Assembly: GCF_026210795.1 (NCBI RefSeq)
Contig: NC_089445.1
Coordinates: 1-64,000 of the forward strand
DNA length: 64,000 nt
Direction: 5' to 3'
From: Rhizophagus irregularis
Lineage: Eukaryota; Glomeromycota; Glomeromycetes; Glomerales; Glomeraceae
Below, piece after piece: positions 11,550 to 21,370 of this stretch; the stretch's first letter is position 1; each line of letters starts with the position of its first letter. The position numbers were made by a program, and so were the translations under genes. Under the pieces are notes generated by a model. It did not search any database and was not told the origin of the DNA. It worked only from the letters and a program-made list of their open reading frames with translations.

Positions 11550-11765
11550 GTGACGGGTGGCGCAGTAGATCTGCGATTAATTTTGGCTGATATTATACCA
11601 TAATTCTGGCTGATCTTTAGAGCACATGATTTGAAGATCCAGCTTGGCGACATGATAGTGTCATGGTAGTATCATGGAACTATCGTGGAACTGGTAGGGA
11701 ACTATCATAGAACTGTCATGAAACTGGCAAGGAGCTAGTGTAGTAGGGCAGAAATTTTACTGGGT
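11550..11765. repeat. SINE-like repeat, copy 1
   Basis: Contains GGTGGCGCAGTAGA, which resembles a tRNA-type pol III A box, followed by TTTTGGCTGATATTATACCA, and shares its order of words with 51712-51880 (GGTGGCGCAGTA, TATACCATAATT, ATGGTAG, TCATGGAACT). A tRNA-derived SINE or another short dispersed repeat would fit; no clear B box is preserved. Confidence 0.45.
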
Positions 11766-11799
11766 CGAGACAGTGTGTATGTTATTTTTTTTGAACGTC

Positions 11800-12195
11800 C
11801 CTATAAAAATTCTCTGTCCCTATAAGAAAAATTCATAGGGACGCTTATAGGGACAATCTTGATATCATTTTTGGACTTCTTAGCTTGATTTATTGAGTTC
11901 TTTATTACTTGTCCCTATGTCCCTATGAGTCCCTATGAAATATAAAAGTTCTAGGAAAAAAAAATCAAAATTTTTCTATGGTATACCAATTGGGCAAATA
12001 TAGTCATGTATATGGTTGATATAATTGATATATGATGAATATATGATATAAAAAAAAGTAAAGAGTTCGAGAATTCATAAGGACTCATAGGGACATAGGG
12101 ACAAGTAGTAAAATTGCTTTCCCAGAGTTCTAAAATCGGAAAAGAAGATACTTCTAGCGTTCTTGTTAAGTTTTTTTGCCGTCCCTATAAATTTT
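11800..12195. repeat. Foldback repeat of CCCTATAGGGAC words
   Basis: TTGTCCCTATGTCCCTATGA near 11908 is repeated inverted near 12085, with further GTCCCTAT copies at both ends. It forms a large hairpin next to the Cys-rich gene; probably a non-autonomous transposon. Confidence 0.55.
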
Positions 12196-12222
12196 TCATG
12201 AGGCCAAATTTTCGATAAGTCA

Positions 12223-12531
12223 TTAGGGCCAACTTATAGCATTAGGCCTTTTCATTCTATCGAGAGCCTGCCCCAATGTCTCTGGAGTCTGCCCATTCTG
12301 AAGCATCTTAGCTAACTTCTTCCGGTAATAATTTGCTTTCGAATGGGACTTATTTACATGCAAATTACAATATCCATATTTTGATGCTGTCGGTCTTACA
12401 CACCCATCTTGTTTGCATAGAGGTCGCTGGCGTCTTTTCCAGTGAATACTACACCCTTCTGGTCGCGTACTTCCATTCCCACAAACTATTCCTTCATCGG
12501 AGAAATACTGGCAAATGTATTTACCACCCAT
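12223..12531 (-). CDS. Small cysteine/histidine-rich protein
   Basis: 102 residues, not recognised as a named family. Two zinc-binding-like modules can be seen. The second is C-X4-C-X10-C-X2-H (PLCKQDGCVRPTASKYGYCN then LH), and the first ends CSIHW. This pattern is reminiscent of EsV-1-7-type cysteine motifs found in algae and their viruses, but the spacing differs. It is divergent from the primase gene, with about 120 bp of AT-rich spacer between the two starts, so they may share a regulatory region. A C-terminal basic stretch (NYYRKKLAKML) could bind nucleic acid. Confidence 0.55.
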   Translation of the reverse strand: MGGKYICQYFSDEGIVCGNGSTRPEGCSIHWKRRQRPLCKQDGCVRPTASKYGYCNLHVNKSHSKANYYRKKLAKMLQNGQTPETLGQALDRMKRPNAISWP

Positions 12532-12651
12532 TGATATTATTCTTGGATAACACTTTGATATCTATAATAATATTTATTTTTATTTTAAACTTTTTTGTTG
12601 GGGTATTATACCAAAACGGTATACTAGATAACATATCCGAAAATTTTTACT

Positions 12652-13422
12652 ATGAGCCAATCCGAGCTTTCAGAGTTTCTTAACGCCCCCACCCCGTACT
12701 ATTGTGGGTTTAAAGCCTTCGATATAGGACAATGCCAATATAAAATTCGTGATGATAGTGTTAGACCAAGGCATTTCCTAGGCGCGGATAATGAGGATGG
12801 AATAGAAGCCATACTCTCAGAACGTGAAGGCCATTCCTTACACGAAATCATCGATGGTGATGAACCACTCCGCCCCATTATAGATTTTGACTTACTAGTA
12901 GAAGCATTAAATGCTATTACCCCCAAGCTTTCAAGCGGTCAGGCAAAAAATTTACTTTGTCGCGCCTTTAGAGATACTTGCCTAGAAATATTCCCAGAAT
13001 GGGATAAAGAAACTATGTCTATTGCCGAAAGTAGTGATAAGAAAAAAATATCTCTACATGTCTTAACTTTCGGCATGAGACTTCCAAATATCACTAAGGT
13101 TTCAGCTTTCACCGAACTTGTTCGCAAGAAACTTCCAGCAGGATTACAGAAAAAAGGGATAATTGATAATATAGCAAATATAGGTTCTTTCAAATCTTTC
13201 TCCTTACGGATACTTGGAACACCCAAATATGATAAAAAAACAGACAAACATGTTCGTATTAAAAAAGTTATTCGTCCAAAAGATAGATCTATCTTTGACT
13301 TTATGATTCGTCCACCCAATAATGATTTTAGAGTCATTGACAGTCCTCTTTTGGTTGTTCCAGAGTCAGAAGTTAACAGATGTTCAAAGGAAAATAATGA
13401 TACAAGTAGCGAAACTACTTAG
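12652..13422 (+). pseudogene. Archaeo-eukaryotic primase (AEP) domain, 5' part of primase-helicase
   Basis: Start of a large viral-type primase-helicase gene. The motif RPIIDFDL (near residue 85) fits the hhhDhD catalytic box of AEP primases, and KKISLHVLTFG (near residue 130) fits the following SxH box. A third conserved block with KSFSLRILGTPKYDKK lies near residue 180. The reading frame ends at TAG (13420-13422). The same protein appears to go on (DFDLWNRYL) and then slips one base near 13450 into the frame of the zinc-finger part. The product would start viral or plasmid replication with short primers. The frame break means either decay or, less likely, an unrecognised intron. Confidence 0.7.
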
Positions 13423-13436
13423 GCTGATTTCGATTT

Positions 13437-14486
13437 GTGGAATCGTTACTTGAGGGAAACGGTATCGAAGGGTATACTCTCTCATTCCCCTCAGATAACA
13501 TTCCAGACTTGTTTCCATTAACTCGCAACTCCCCATCACACTGCCCAATATGTGATCGGGAACATGAAAGTGATAACAGATATATCTTACGAAATAAAAA
13601 AACATATAGATTTTATTGTCATCGTGCAAACCATGAAAGAGAACCTGGAACTAGAAATTTCTCAGTAAAGCTTACCATTAGTGAAACTGCTTTGCAACGG
13701 GAACAAAAGCTTCCAAGTCCCGTAAAACTAGAACAATCCAGAATTTCAAATCCTAACGATTACTTTGTATGGAGTGATCTAATAGATATGCGTATATCTG
13801 GACGGAAATTTTCTCGTAATGAGATTTATGACGCAATTCAGGCAACAGTCGCCTGTATTCAAACGACATCAAGATTATGGGTGCTCAAAACGGAAGATAC
13901 AAATGGTGGACTATATTTTGATATGGCGCCAAAACTAGATCTTGCCAAGTATGAAGTTAACTTAATTGAGCTAGGAGGAGAGCCAGTAAAGTTAATTAAT
14001 TTAATAGATCGGGTGGTTACCAAAGGTCTAATTAAGGTTGTTTGCTGAAACCTAGGGGTTTAGGCAAAATGGCGTTTCGCCGAAAAGCGAAATTCTGCTG
14101 AAACTATATTAAAGTTATATTAAAAAACTGGCGAAACTTTAGAAAAAGGCGAAACTGCCGAAACTTATTATAAATGCCGAAACTGCCGAAACTCTGCCGA
14201 AACTATAATAAATTTATAGTAAAATTTTGACGAAACTAATCGTAGGATTTTGAAGAGGTTTAAACAAGCAACCTTAGGTCTAATCCTTTACCGCAATATT
14301 AATTTTCTTCCATATTCGCTAAATACTTCAGCTCATGATACAAAGTTCTTTAATCTTTTCATAGGTTTTTTGGCTAAGCCAGCGCCAGAAATTAATAAAG
14401 AAATCATGAATCCAATTCTTTGGCATGTAAAGAACGTAATCTGTAGTGGAGATGAAAGACGTGACGAATATATCTGGAACTGGTAA
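13437..14486 (+). pseudogene. Primase zinc finger and helicase N-region, broken by a MITE
   Basis: Continuation of the primase-helicase gene in another frame. A Cys/His cluster CPICDREHESDNRYILRN followed by YCHRANHE (near 13535-13640) is the zinc-binding module usual between AEP and helicase domains. The frame is interrupted at 14033-14276 by a 244-bp MITE. Removing the MITE and one 8-bp duplication restores a perfect join (VVTKGLI into LYRNINF). The downstream part runs to an in-frame TAA at 14484, just before the Walker A region (DEYIWNW). There is no sign of a separate promoter, so this is a fragment of one gene. Confidence 0.7.
14033..14276. mobile_element. 244-bp MITE, TAAGGTTGC family, copy 2
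   Basis: Starts TAAGGTTGTTTGC and ends AACAAGCAACCTTA, flanked by the perfect 8-bp duplication GGTCTAAT (14025-14032, 14277-14284). Almost identical to 8555-8798. It sits inside the helicase coding sequence; element plus duplication add 252 bp, a multiple of three, so the outer frame is kept although the element itself has stops. Confidence 0.93.
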
Positions 14487-14510
14487 GCGTATTTAGTACA
14501 GAAACCAGAG

Positions 14511-16085
14511 ATGAAGCCCCGGACAATCTTGATACTAAAATCTACATTACAACAGTGCGGGAAAAATATTATTACTGACTTTATTGGTGATAAAGTCTTG
14601 GGGTCACACCTCCATTTTGCAACTTCAGATTTGGAAAAAATTCTCAGGTGTTTTAATAGTGCCATTCAAGCTCGAAAGCTTATTGTTATGAATGAGACTG
14701 GAATGTCTAGTGGGAAATGGCATAGATTTAACGGGTATCTCAAATCACTCATAACAGAACGAATAGTAGCTATAGAGCGTAAGGGTCTTGAAACTATACG
14801 AATAAATGATTATGCTAGGTATATGGTTACAAGCAATCAGGATGCTCCGCTCAAAATAGACATAGGTGATTCTTGTATAGTCTGTTTTGATGTCTCTGCA
14901 TGCTGTAGAGGTAATATAGCATATTTTGACCGGCTAGGAGAAATACTAGATCATCCTGATACACCAGGAATAGTAATGTCATACCTTCTTAACCGTAACT
15001 TAACAAATTGGAGTCCAGGAAAAATTCCTGTAACTAAAATGAAGATAGAAACTATGCGAGAGCAACTTTCTAATCCTATTCGATTTATAATTGATTATAT
15101 TTCATCTTGGCCTGAAAATCGTATTAGTAGGTTTAGTTGTGAAAAAGTATACCAGGATTATCTAGAATGGTGTGGATGTAATGGGGAAAAGCCATTAACT
15201 AGTAAGGTTGCTGGAAAGAAATTTTCACTAATTAGTATTGATCGAACACGTTCACGAGATAATGGAGTAAGAGTATATCAGTATATACTTGACCGCTCCA
15301 AGATCATAGCTAAGCTCTGTGAATCTGGCCTAGGTGATATGAAAGAATTTTCTGATATATCTCAAGACGACTTGCCCGAAAATGAGACCACAGACATACC
15401 TATATTCAATGTGCCAGAAACTATTTCCCAGAAAATAATCCCACCTCAGCTAAAAAAGAACACGCCTTTACCTAATACCAGTAAAGATAGGAAGGCCAGT
15501 AATCAGGACGAATCGACCCAGCTTCTTTTCGACTATGTAGCAGAAGATACATGTGCTCCAGTCACCTCAACATCTGGCACATCCGAGACTTCTAAACCAC
15601 CTGAGCCAGTAATCGATAAGCCTGAAGTTAATAAACTTTCCAAAACTAACGAACCCATAAGTAAAAACACGAATATGCCCCTTAAAGAAACAACTAGTAA
15701 GCTTTCCGATTCTTCTAAGCCTATCAATGAAGTATTGTCTGCCATACTTCTATCAAGAGCCTAGCGCGAAGAGCGTCTCAGAAAAAGGGCAGTCGAACTC
15801 GGCGAGAATCCAGATGCCTTCGTGACCATCACCGAAAAAGATCGACTCGATTCTATTGCATTCTGTGATAGGATGGAAACTGATTCACGAATATGTGGTT
15901 GGGCTATAGAGACTGAAGAAGATCTCAAAGAATATATGGACATGAAAGTACAGGAAAGATTAATAGGAGAAGAAATAATCCGTCGTAGTCTTGAGGATGA
16001 TGGAGTTACATCCTCCTGGCTTGATACCGATGAGAAATGGAAAAAAACGGTAAGCATACTCCAGGAGAATGGTATGCTTTGGTAA
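14511..16085 (+). pseudogene. SF3-type helicase domain and C-terminal tail
   Basis: Superfamily 3 helicase of the D5/DUF5906 kind that unwinds DNA at viral and plasmid origins. The Walker A region reads LQQCGKNIITDFIGDKVLGS, with GKN conserved but the earlier glycines changed. Walker B-like RKLIVMNE and sensor ARYMVTSNQDAPLKID follow in the right order. A Ser/Thr/Pro-rich linker lies at about 15400-15740. An in-frame TAG at 15762 separates the last ~107 codons (ending ILQENGMLW), which continue in the same frame to 16085. All pieces from 13437 on share one frame, so one gene of about 1,100 codons is inferred. With four breaks the copy is probably dead. Confidence 0.75.
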
Positions 16086-16186
16086 AGAGCGAATAAGAGT
16101 GGGTTAATTAATATTAGTAAGGATGGGACTTTCGTTCTTTACGACATTATTCCAAATTATTATTATATTTTTTTTCGCATATCCTA

Positions 16187-16465
16187 CACTGGTAAAAAAA
16201 TGGTCTATCCTACACATATCCTACACATATCTTACATATATCGGGTACTCAAAATGTAGAAAATCATACACAAATAATACACATATCATATACATATCGG
16301 GTACTTATATATATAGTATACCTATCAGGTACCTGATATATGTATGATATATATATTAGTACCCGATATATGTATGATATGTGTATTATTTGTGTATGAT
16401 TTTCTACATTTTAAGTACCCAATATGTGTAAGATATGTGTAGGATAAATTATTTTTTTACCAGTG
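16187..16465. mobile_element. 279-bp foldback MITE, CACTGGT family
   Basis: Begins CACTGGTAAAAAAAT and ends ATTTTTTTACCAGTG, almost entirely self-complementary (ATATCGGGTACT-type words). It has a 3-bp duplication CTA (16184-16186, 16466-16468). The ends and inner words match the 3-kb transposon at 21371-24385, which could have supplied the transposase. It lies in the spacer between helicase and recombinase genes. Confidence 0.9.
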
Positions 16466-16759
16466 CTATTTACCCACAATTTTCAAATCAATGTAAAACA
16501 TACCCCGGCCAGAGTGGGTGGGCTCATAGAGATCCTGCAATAAGTTATAATATTCTTTTCCTTTTTCCTAACCCTCTGATAGTTTTCACCAACTATGAGA
16601 TAGTGAAATGTCAGAATATTTTTTTCGAATTGAACTTTTTCAGATATAGAATAACCTAACGGTTACGCATAATATAGTAGTTACTTCACAAGCTATATTC
16701 ACACAGCCATATCCGCAATTGTAATAACGTACGTTGCAGAGCACAAACTCAATAAAGAT

Positions 16760-17839
16760 ATGAGTAATGAAGAACTTAGCCAGCACGCCCTAGCATTACT
16801 CAAGCTATTGACAGATAAACTGAAAAGAGACAAGGGCTGTCAGCGCTTCCAAAAAGGGTATAATTTTAGTAAAGAGCAGGCATTTGTATTAATTTCCGAT
16901 CAGAGAATTTGCCGAAGTAGAAGTCGGGTAATCCTCAAAGAAGGAGGAGATGAAGCAGGGAAAGTTAATATATGCCAAGTATCCGACATCATCCCAGACG
17001 AATAGCCTATTGGAAGTATAGCCCAACGGATGGTACGAGATAATTTTGATGAAAAGAAAGCAGAGGCGATAGCCAAGGCTTTAACTGCTCCTAATCATGT
17101 CGCCACCACATCCCGTCTTAGTAGGCTCCGAAGAGAGTTGCGGAAACTCAATGCCCCAGAAAAGATAATCTCTGCTACATTAGACGAAAAAACAACCTGC
17201 GCATCTAATAAGATTCAAAAGGAGCGTAGAGAACAACGTGAAAATGAAGGGATTGATTTACCAGATCACTTCTCGTTAGAATCGGTTAAGGAAAGACTCG
17301 ATTTCTATGATGTGTCTAACACACCCGATGTGCAAGCCCTAGCCGATGTAATGATAATGCTCTGCGTCTGTCCCGCCGAAATTAAAGACTTGCGCATATC
17401 TAATGGAGGTGTAACTGGATACGCAAAAAACCGAGACCAACAGAATAATTCTCAGATATTTAGATCGTTAAAAAGAGATGAAGAGCGGGCTAAACTTCTC
17501 CTTACTTGGATTCAGGATGCAATTTCTTCTGGACAGTTAAGAGATCCAGGAGTGCCAGGAGTTAAATGGTTTAATACATTTCTGAAAAAAGATAGATTTC
17601 TTCCTGAAACTGGTAAACCATTCCTCCCTCGCTATTTGTGCAAATTAGGGGCGGTATTTGCAGTCATTTCGAATGGTGCGAAGAATTTATCAGAAGCTAT
17701 GACCATTGCCAGTCAAGCCCTTCGACATTCACCAGACAATCATGCCTCTCCAGCGCAAAACTATACTATAGTAAATTATCGAAAAAAGGGACAACTTCAT
17801 GATCAGGCGACGGTATTCAAGCTCTTCAATGAAAACTAA
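16760..17839 (+). pseudogene. Tyrosine recombinase-like gene (Crypton/PLV type)
   Basis: One frame of 360 codons broken by a single in-frame TAG at 17003. The C-terminal half resembles tyrosine recombinases. PAEIKDLRI (near 17380) fits the box-I helix, PRYLCKLGAVFAV (near 17628) the second arginine helix, and LRHSPDNHASPAQNYTIVN (near 17728) the H..Y active-site end, with Tyr as nucleophile. At both positions where the catalytic Arg is expected the codon is Cys (TGT, TGC), one C-to-T step from Arg. Such enzymes integrate circular elements by strand exchange. It lies directly after the primase-helicase, a pairing also seen in Polinton-like viruses and other virus-like elements. Family assignment is from motifs only. 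Confidence 0.6.
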
Positions 17840-17923
17840 TCACATATATGGGTTAGAAGATCGGGAGGACTAATTTATCAGTCTGATATCATTATTAAAT
17901 TTTATTTTTTTTGCTCGAGGCAA

Positions 17924-17940
17924 GATATAGCATATATAAA
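17924..17940 (+). promoter_or_regulatory. Promoter-like GATATAGCATATATAAA block
   Basis: Lies 12 bases before the ATG of the coiled-coil gene and follows a TTTATTTTTTTT tract (17901-17912). Related blocks stand before the next two genes (GATATTATATATG at 18508; GATACAGCATATATTAT at 18973), each after its own T tract. Read as a compact TATA-type promoter shared by the cluster. Confidence 0.55.
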
Positions 17941-17951
17941 GTATCATAAAA

Positions 17952-18467
17952 ATGGTAACCGATCAAAATCATTCATCTGACGTATCCAGCGAGCAGGAAG
18001 TTATCAGATATACAGAGAAATTAGCCCAGTCATTAGGACTGGATGAGCAGAATACAAGAGCATATAAAGCACTCTCTGGACAGATTTGGGCATTAGAAAA
18101 AAGACTGAAAGATTATCATATTAAATATGTAAAGCTTAAAAGGAAGGTCAATTTATTGGAAGATGAATTGGAAGATGAATTGGATGATCTAGACGAATGT
18201 GTAGATAGGGAAACTGTGGTCGACTTAATACAAAAAATAGTCCCCTCGCTGGTTAGAGAAAAAAGCCTAATAAAGAATAATCCTTCCTCCTCTTCGTCTG
18301 ACTATTCATCTGATTCTGATATTGATGAAATAGTAAAAATGATTAAGCATCAAAGGATTCGAATCAGATCCGGAAGCGCCAAGCCCAAAGGAAGGTTTCA
18401 GAAAAAAAATGTATATCATCCAACTAGTCTGGACCAGTTATCACTCCGTGCTATAGCTAACCGATAA
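17952..18467 (+). CDS. Coiled-coil, acidic-basic small protein
   Basis: 171 residues, no named family. A coiled coil is likely at residues ~50-95 (heptads of L/I with LEKRLKDYHIKYVKLKRKVN and an acidic LEDELEDELDD run). A Ser/Asp-rich linker follows (SSSSSDYSSDSDIDE) and then a basic tail (RIRIRSGSAKPKGRFQKKN). The layout suits a structural or nucleic-acid-binding protein, and being next to a retropepsin-like gene it could be a small Gag-like protein. That role is only inference. The ATG is chosen because the shared promoter block ends 11 bases before it. Confidence 0.6.
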   Translation: MVTDQNHSSDVSSEQEVIRYTEKLAQSLGLDEQNTRAYKALSGQIWALEKRLKDYHIKYVKLKRKVNLLEDELEDELDDLDECVDRETVVDLIQKIVPSLVREKSLIKNNPSSSSSDYSSDSDIDEIVKMIKHQRIRIRSGSAKPKGRFQKKNVYHPTSLDQLSLRAIANR

Positions 18468-18531
18468 ATGCCAGTCTGCAGTGATAGAAATTTATTTTTT
18501 ATATTTGGATATTATATATGCCATAATAAAA

Positions 18532-18903
18532 ATGGTATTTGTGAATCGTGTAATCGAAAAAACCAGCTCCAGCCAAGCAGTACTCGATACAAGCGCTGAT
18601 GTAAGTTGTGTAAGCAAAAAACATATTGGTGAATTAGGAATTGCATATCATGATGAAAATAATAGCATTAAAACTCTGGATGCAACCTATTCCATAATAG
18701 GAAAAGTTAATCTGCATATCGGCTTTAATGATGGCGAGAAACATAAAAGCACACCCAGTGAATTCATAGTTGTTGGACTAGATTGGCCGAAACCTGATTT
18801 AATTTTAGGAGGGCCTTGGTTTCGAGAAAATGGTGCAACTTTGGATATATGCAATTCAAAACTATTATTAGACGATAATTTTGCGATCCTATTCAAAGTA
18901 TGA
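18532..18903 (+). CDS. Retropepsin-like aspartic protease fold protein
   Basis: 123 residues from the first ATG, which follows the promoter-like block at 18508-18520. It reads as a single retropepsin-like domain. VLDTSADVSCVSKKHI (residues ~19-34) fits the active-site loop where DTGA is usual, here DTSA. IVVGLDWPKPDLILGGPWF (residues ~80-98) fits the late ILG strand. Alone it would act as a homodimer. With Ser for the active-site Gly, activity is uncertain. A comparable protease, with DTCA, lies in the right-hand element (54660-55673). Confidence 0.6.
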   Translation: MVFVNRVIEKTSSSQAVLDTSADVSCVSKKHIGELGIAYHDENNSIKTLDATYSIIGKVNLHIGFNDGEKHKSTPSEFIVVGLDWPKPDLILGGPWFRENGATLDICNSKLLLDDNFAILFKV

Positions 18904-18972
18904 ACCCATGCAGAATAAAGATTATCCGAAGTAGTGATCATCAATATGCGTAATTTTATTTTTTCGTTTAAA

Positions 18973-18989
18973 GATACAGCATATATTAT
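18973..18989 (+). promoter_or_regulatory. Promoter-like GATACAGCATATATTAT block
   Basis: Ends 2 bases before the ATG of the F-box/LRR gene and is preceded by TTTTATTTTTTCG (18955-18967). Almost the same word as at 17924, which ties the F-box gene to the virus-like cluster. Confidence 0.55.
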
Positions 18990-18991
18990 CC

Positions 18992-20209
18992 ATGGCACAT
19001 TTTAGCGATATTAATATACCAGAACTATTAGAGCAGATTCTATATTTCCTAGCGGTAAAAAAATCCCTCTACCCCACTCTATATGTTTCCCGATTATGGT
19101 ACAGATGCGGTGCCCCTATTCTGTGGAAGCGTATTGAATTGAGAGGGAAAGACTTATATCCTGGACAATCTCTTCCAAATGATTATAAAAATTACTGTGC
19201 AAAGGATCACCCTCGATTAAATAAATTCATAAGGATAGAACATGCAAAGGATCTCTCTCGATTGAAAAAATTCATAAAGTTAGTACGTAGGAAGCAAACG
19301 CCAGTTTATTGCTCAAATGTAACTCATCTCGAAGTATCATACTACCATTCACTTTCAGATAAAAAAATCATAAGCATTGTACATTCATGCCCAAATATAA
19401 CCCACTTGAGTTTCATAAATAGCATAGCATTTAGTAATAGAGCATTAGAACTGATAGCGGGTTCATACTCGAATCTGAAGTATCTCAATCTATGCATTGA
19501 TCGGCCAGGTGGCTTTAGGAGCTTTTGTACTCAAGAAGTAGATGGCAGTGGTCTATGGAGAATCGTAAAGTCATGCCATAGATTAGAATATCTAAATATC
19601 TCTAATTGTAGAGAATATTCTGAAACATTAATTTGTAATGTTATTCGTTCTTGCCCAAGACTCCAGCAACTCGACCTTAGCTTTTGTCAAATTACCGATA
19701 TAACTATCAAAGAAATTGCTGGTTCATGTCTTAATTTAAAGTACCTCAATTTGGAAGGGTGTAATAATATTAGCAAAGAAGCCATAGATCAGCTCATTTC
19801 ACTTAATTCAAATATCCATGTCGAGAATTTTGTGCCGATTCGGATACCTTCCCAAAATAATGGAGCTTTAGATGTGATCCATAGACTCGCAAGGCAACTG
19901 GGAATACTACATGATGCACCAAGAGATGTTGCATCCTTAAATAATTTTATCAACGACGAATTATCAAGGAGATTGAGTCAACATTGTATTCTAGCTAAAC
20001 CATCGCTTCGGAGTGGTGGTTGGTTATATAACACCCGGCATAGTTTTGATAATATTCTGAATCTGGTTCTATCTCAGTTATACCAGCAACTTAATTCCAA
20101 TATATCTATGACTGTGGACTCTGATGCCGATCACTCCACTATAGCTATAACCAGACAAGCGTCAAGGAATTATTCGGTAGCATTACTTGACGATCAAGCA
20201 GAATGGTGA
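18992..20209 (+). CDS. F-box/LRR protein
   Basis: 405 residues. The N-terminal ~45 residues form an F-box-like motif ([13 protein letters not shown] then [19 protein letters not shown]), which in this family binds Skp1 in SCF ubiquitin ligases. At least five leucine-rich repeats of the AMN1/cysteine-containing type follow at residues ~115-275 ([60 protein letters not shown]). The last ~130 residues are not recognised. Such genes are hugely expanded in Glomeromycotina. The frame is intact, unlike its neighbours, and its promoter block resembles theirs, so it may be cargo of the element. Substrate unknown. Confidence 0.85.
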   Translation: MAHFSDINIPELLEQILYFLAVKKSLYPTLYVSRLWYRCGAPILWKRIELRGKDLYPGQSLPNDYKNYCAKDHPRLNKFIRIEHAKDLSRLKKFIKLVRRKQTPVYCSNVTHLEVSYYHSLSDKKIISIVHSCPNITHLSFINSIAFSNRALELIAGSYSNLKYLNLCIDRPGGFRSFCTQEVDGSGLWRIVKSCHRLEYLNISNCREYSETLICNVIRSCPRLQQLDLSFCQITDITIKEIAGSCLNLKYLNLEGCNNISKEAIDQLISLNSNIHVENFVPIRIPSQNNGALDVIHRLARQLGILHDAPRDVASLNNFINDELSRRLSQHCILAKPSLRSGGWLYNTRHSFDNILNLVLSQLYQQLNSNISMTVDSDADHSTIAITRQASRNYSVALLDDQAEW

Positions 20210-20300
20210 AACTCTACTGATCATACTAATCCGGAGCGGTGATCATCAACCCTGAGTGGCTCGGAAGATTTTTTGCGCCCTGTGTGATAAAAAATATAGA

Positions 20301-20927
20301 TTAGCTAACCTGTTTTAGACATGGGCATTGACCGGCACTAGATGGATTTTTGACGAATATTTCATGCAATTGTTGAGGAGAGAGCTTCGGAAATAATGGA
20401 AGCCCCTCTCCAGTAAACATAATTTTCTTTACACCTATTTCACCATATTTCGGAAATATCACACCTGGATCATTCTCTAAGGGACCATGAAACTCCTTAA
20501 GCTTCCGGAGACATGCTCTCATATTTTCATCAACTTCTTCCGCCCTTTCTTGATTAGAATAGCCAACAATGTCGAGTTTATCCTGAATTGCTATTATATC
20601 CTCTTCCAAACACATAAACAAATTAAATATTTCACCAAATGGAATATCCGTAGAAGCTTTATTGCTTCGGAGTGCCTCTTCTAGAATGGGATTACCATCA
20701 ATGTTGAGTTTCTCCTGAATCGGTATTAAATCTCCTACCAATTCTAATAACAGCTCGTAAGAATCGGCAAGTGTTTTCCCCATGAGCTCGGAATCTGGAG
20801 GCACTACTAATTTATTTGCATTGCCAGGGCCAATACCGAGTTTCTCCTGAATAGCTATTATATCCTTCTTCTTATATAAAAACAGTCCATAAAACTGAGC
20901 AAGCGTTTCGGGATTATTATTTGCCAT
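20301..20927 (-). CDS. Repeat protein with three IQEKL modules
   Basis: 208 residues, unknown family. Three ~70-residue repeats share a core: KDIIAIQEKLGIG, GDLIPIQEKLNIDG and EDIIAIQDKLDIVG, each preceded by a helix with L/F residues. The rest (RACLRKLKEFHGPLENDP onwards) ends with CPCLKQVS. Upstream on its strand lies ATATATTACTTTATTATAGC, a TATA-like stretch ~10 bases before the ATG. It converges with the F-box gene, with about 90 bases between the stops. Probably encoded by the same element; role unknown. Confidence 0.65.
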   Translation of the reverse strand: MANNNPETLAQFYGLFLYKKKDIIAIQEKLGIGPGNANKLVVPPDSELMGKTLADSYELLLELVGDLIPIQEKLNIDGNPILEEALRSNKASTDIPFGEIFNLFMCLEEDIIAIQDKLDIVGYSNQERAEEVDENMRACLRKLKEFHGPLENDPGVIFPKYGEIGVKKIMFTGEGLPLFPKLSPQQLHEIFVKNPSSAGQCPCLKQVS

Positions 20928-21370
20928 GATTGCTATAATAAAGTAATATATTTAATGCAGAAAATTTAGCGAAGCACCTTAAGGGCTGAGTCCAGAATAC
21001 TGATCGTCAACCCGGGATAGTGATCATCAGCTCGGAAGAATTTGCTGGGCCACTCCTGTGCGACAGAAAAATAAATGGATCATCAGACAGGTCTTGTGCA
21101 ACATATTAATTTTTGCATATATATTCGAAAAAGAAAACATACTAACTAGTACCTATATTTTTTTTCCCGAACAAATGTGAGAAAATGTGAAAGGAGGTTT
21201 ACATGCAACACAGGACCAACTCTAAAAGTAAATAGTGACGACAAAAGCATATGTTATGAAAGGCTGAGGGACACGCAATTTCGAGATCGCCAGGCGTAAA
21301 ACCAACTATGTCTTTTCGGTAGATCTACATGTGAAAAGGTATGAGAATTCTATTTGCATGTGCCTTCATA
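20928..21370. other. Spacer before the 3-kb transposon
   Basis: Holds TGATCATCA words also found after the F-box gene and after 18903 (GTAGTGATCATCAA at 18932), suggesting a short repeat between genes of this cluster. From about 21336 a plus-strand frame (ATGAGAATTCTATTTGCATG) runs into the transposon; it resumes after 24388. Confidence 0.4.

Noticed and set aside
11550-11765. A true tRNA gene at the GGTGGCGCAGT word
   Set aside because: No cloverleaf or good B box can be drawn; the match to 51.7 kb points to a dispersed repeat.
16187-16465. CRISPR-like or origin-like palindromic repeat
   Set aside because: The 3-bp duplication and the shared ends with the 3-kb transposon identify it as a MITE; this is a eukaryotic chromosome.
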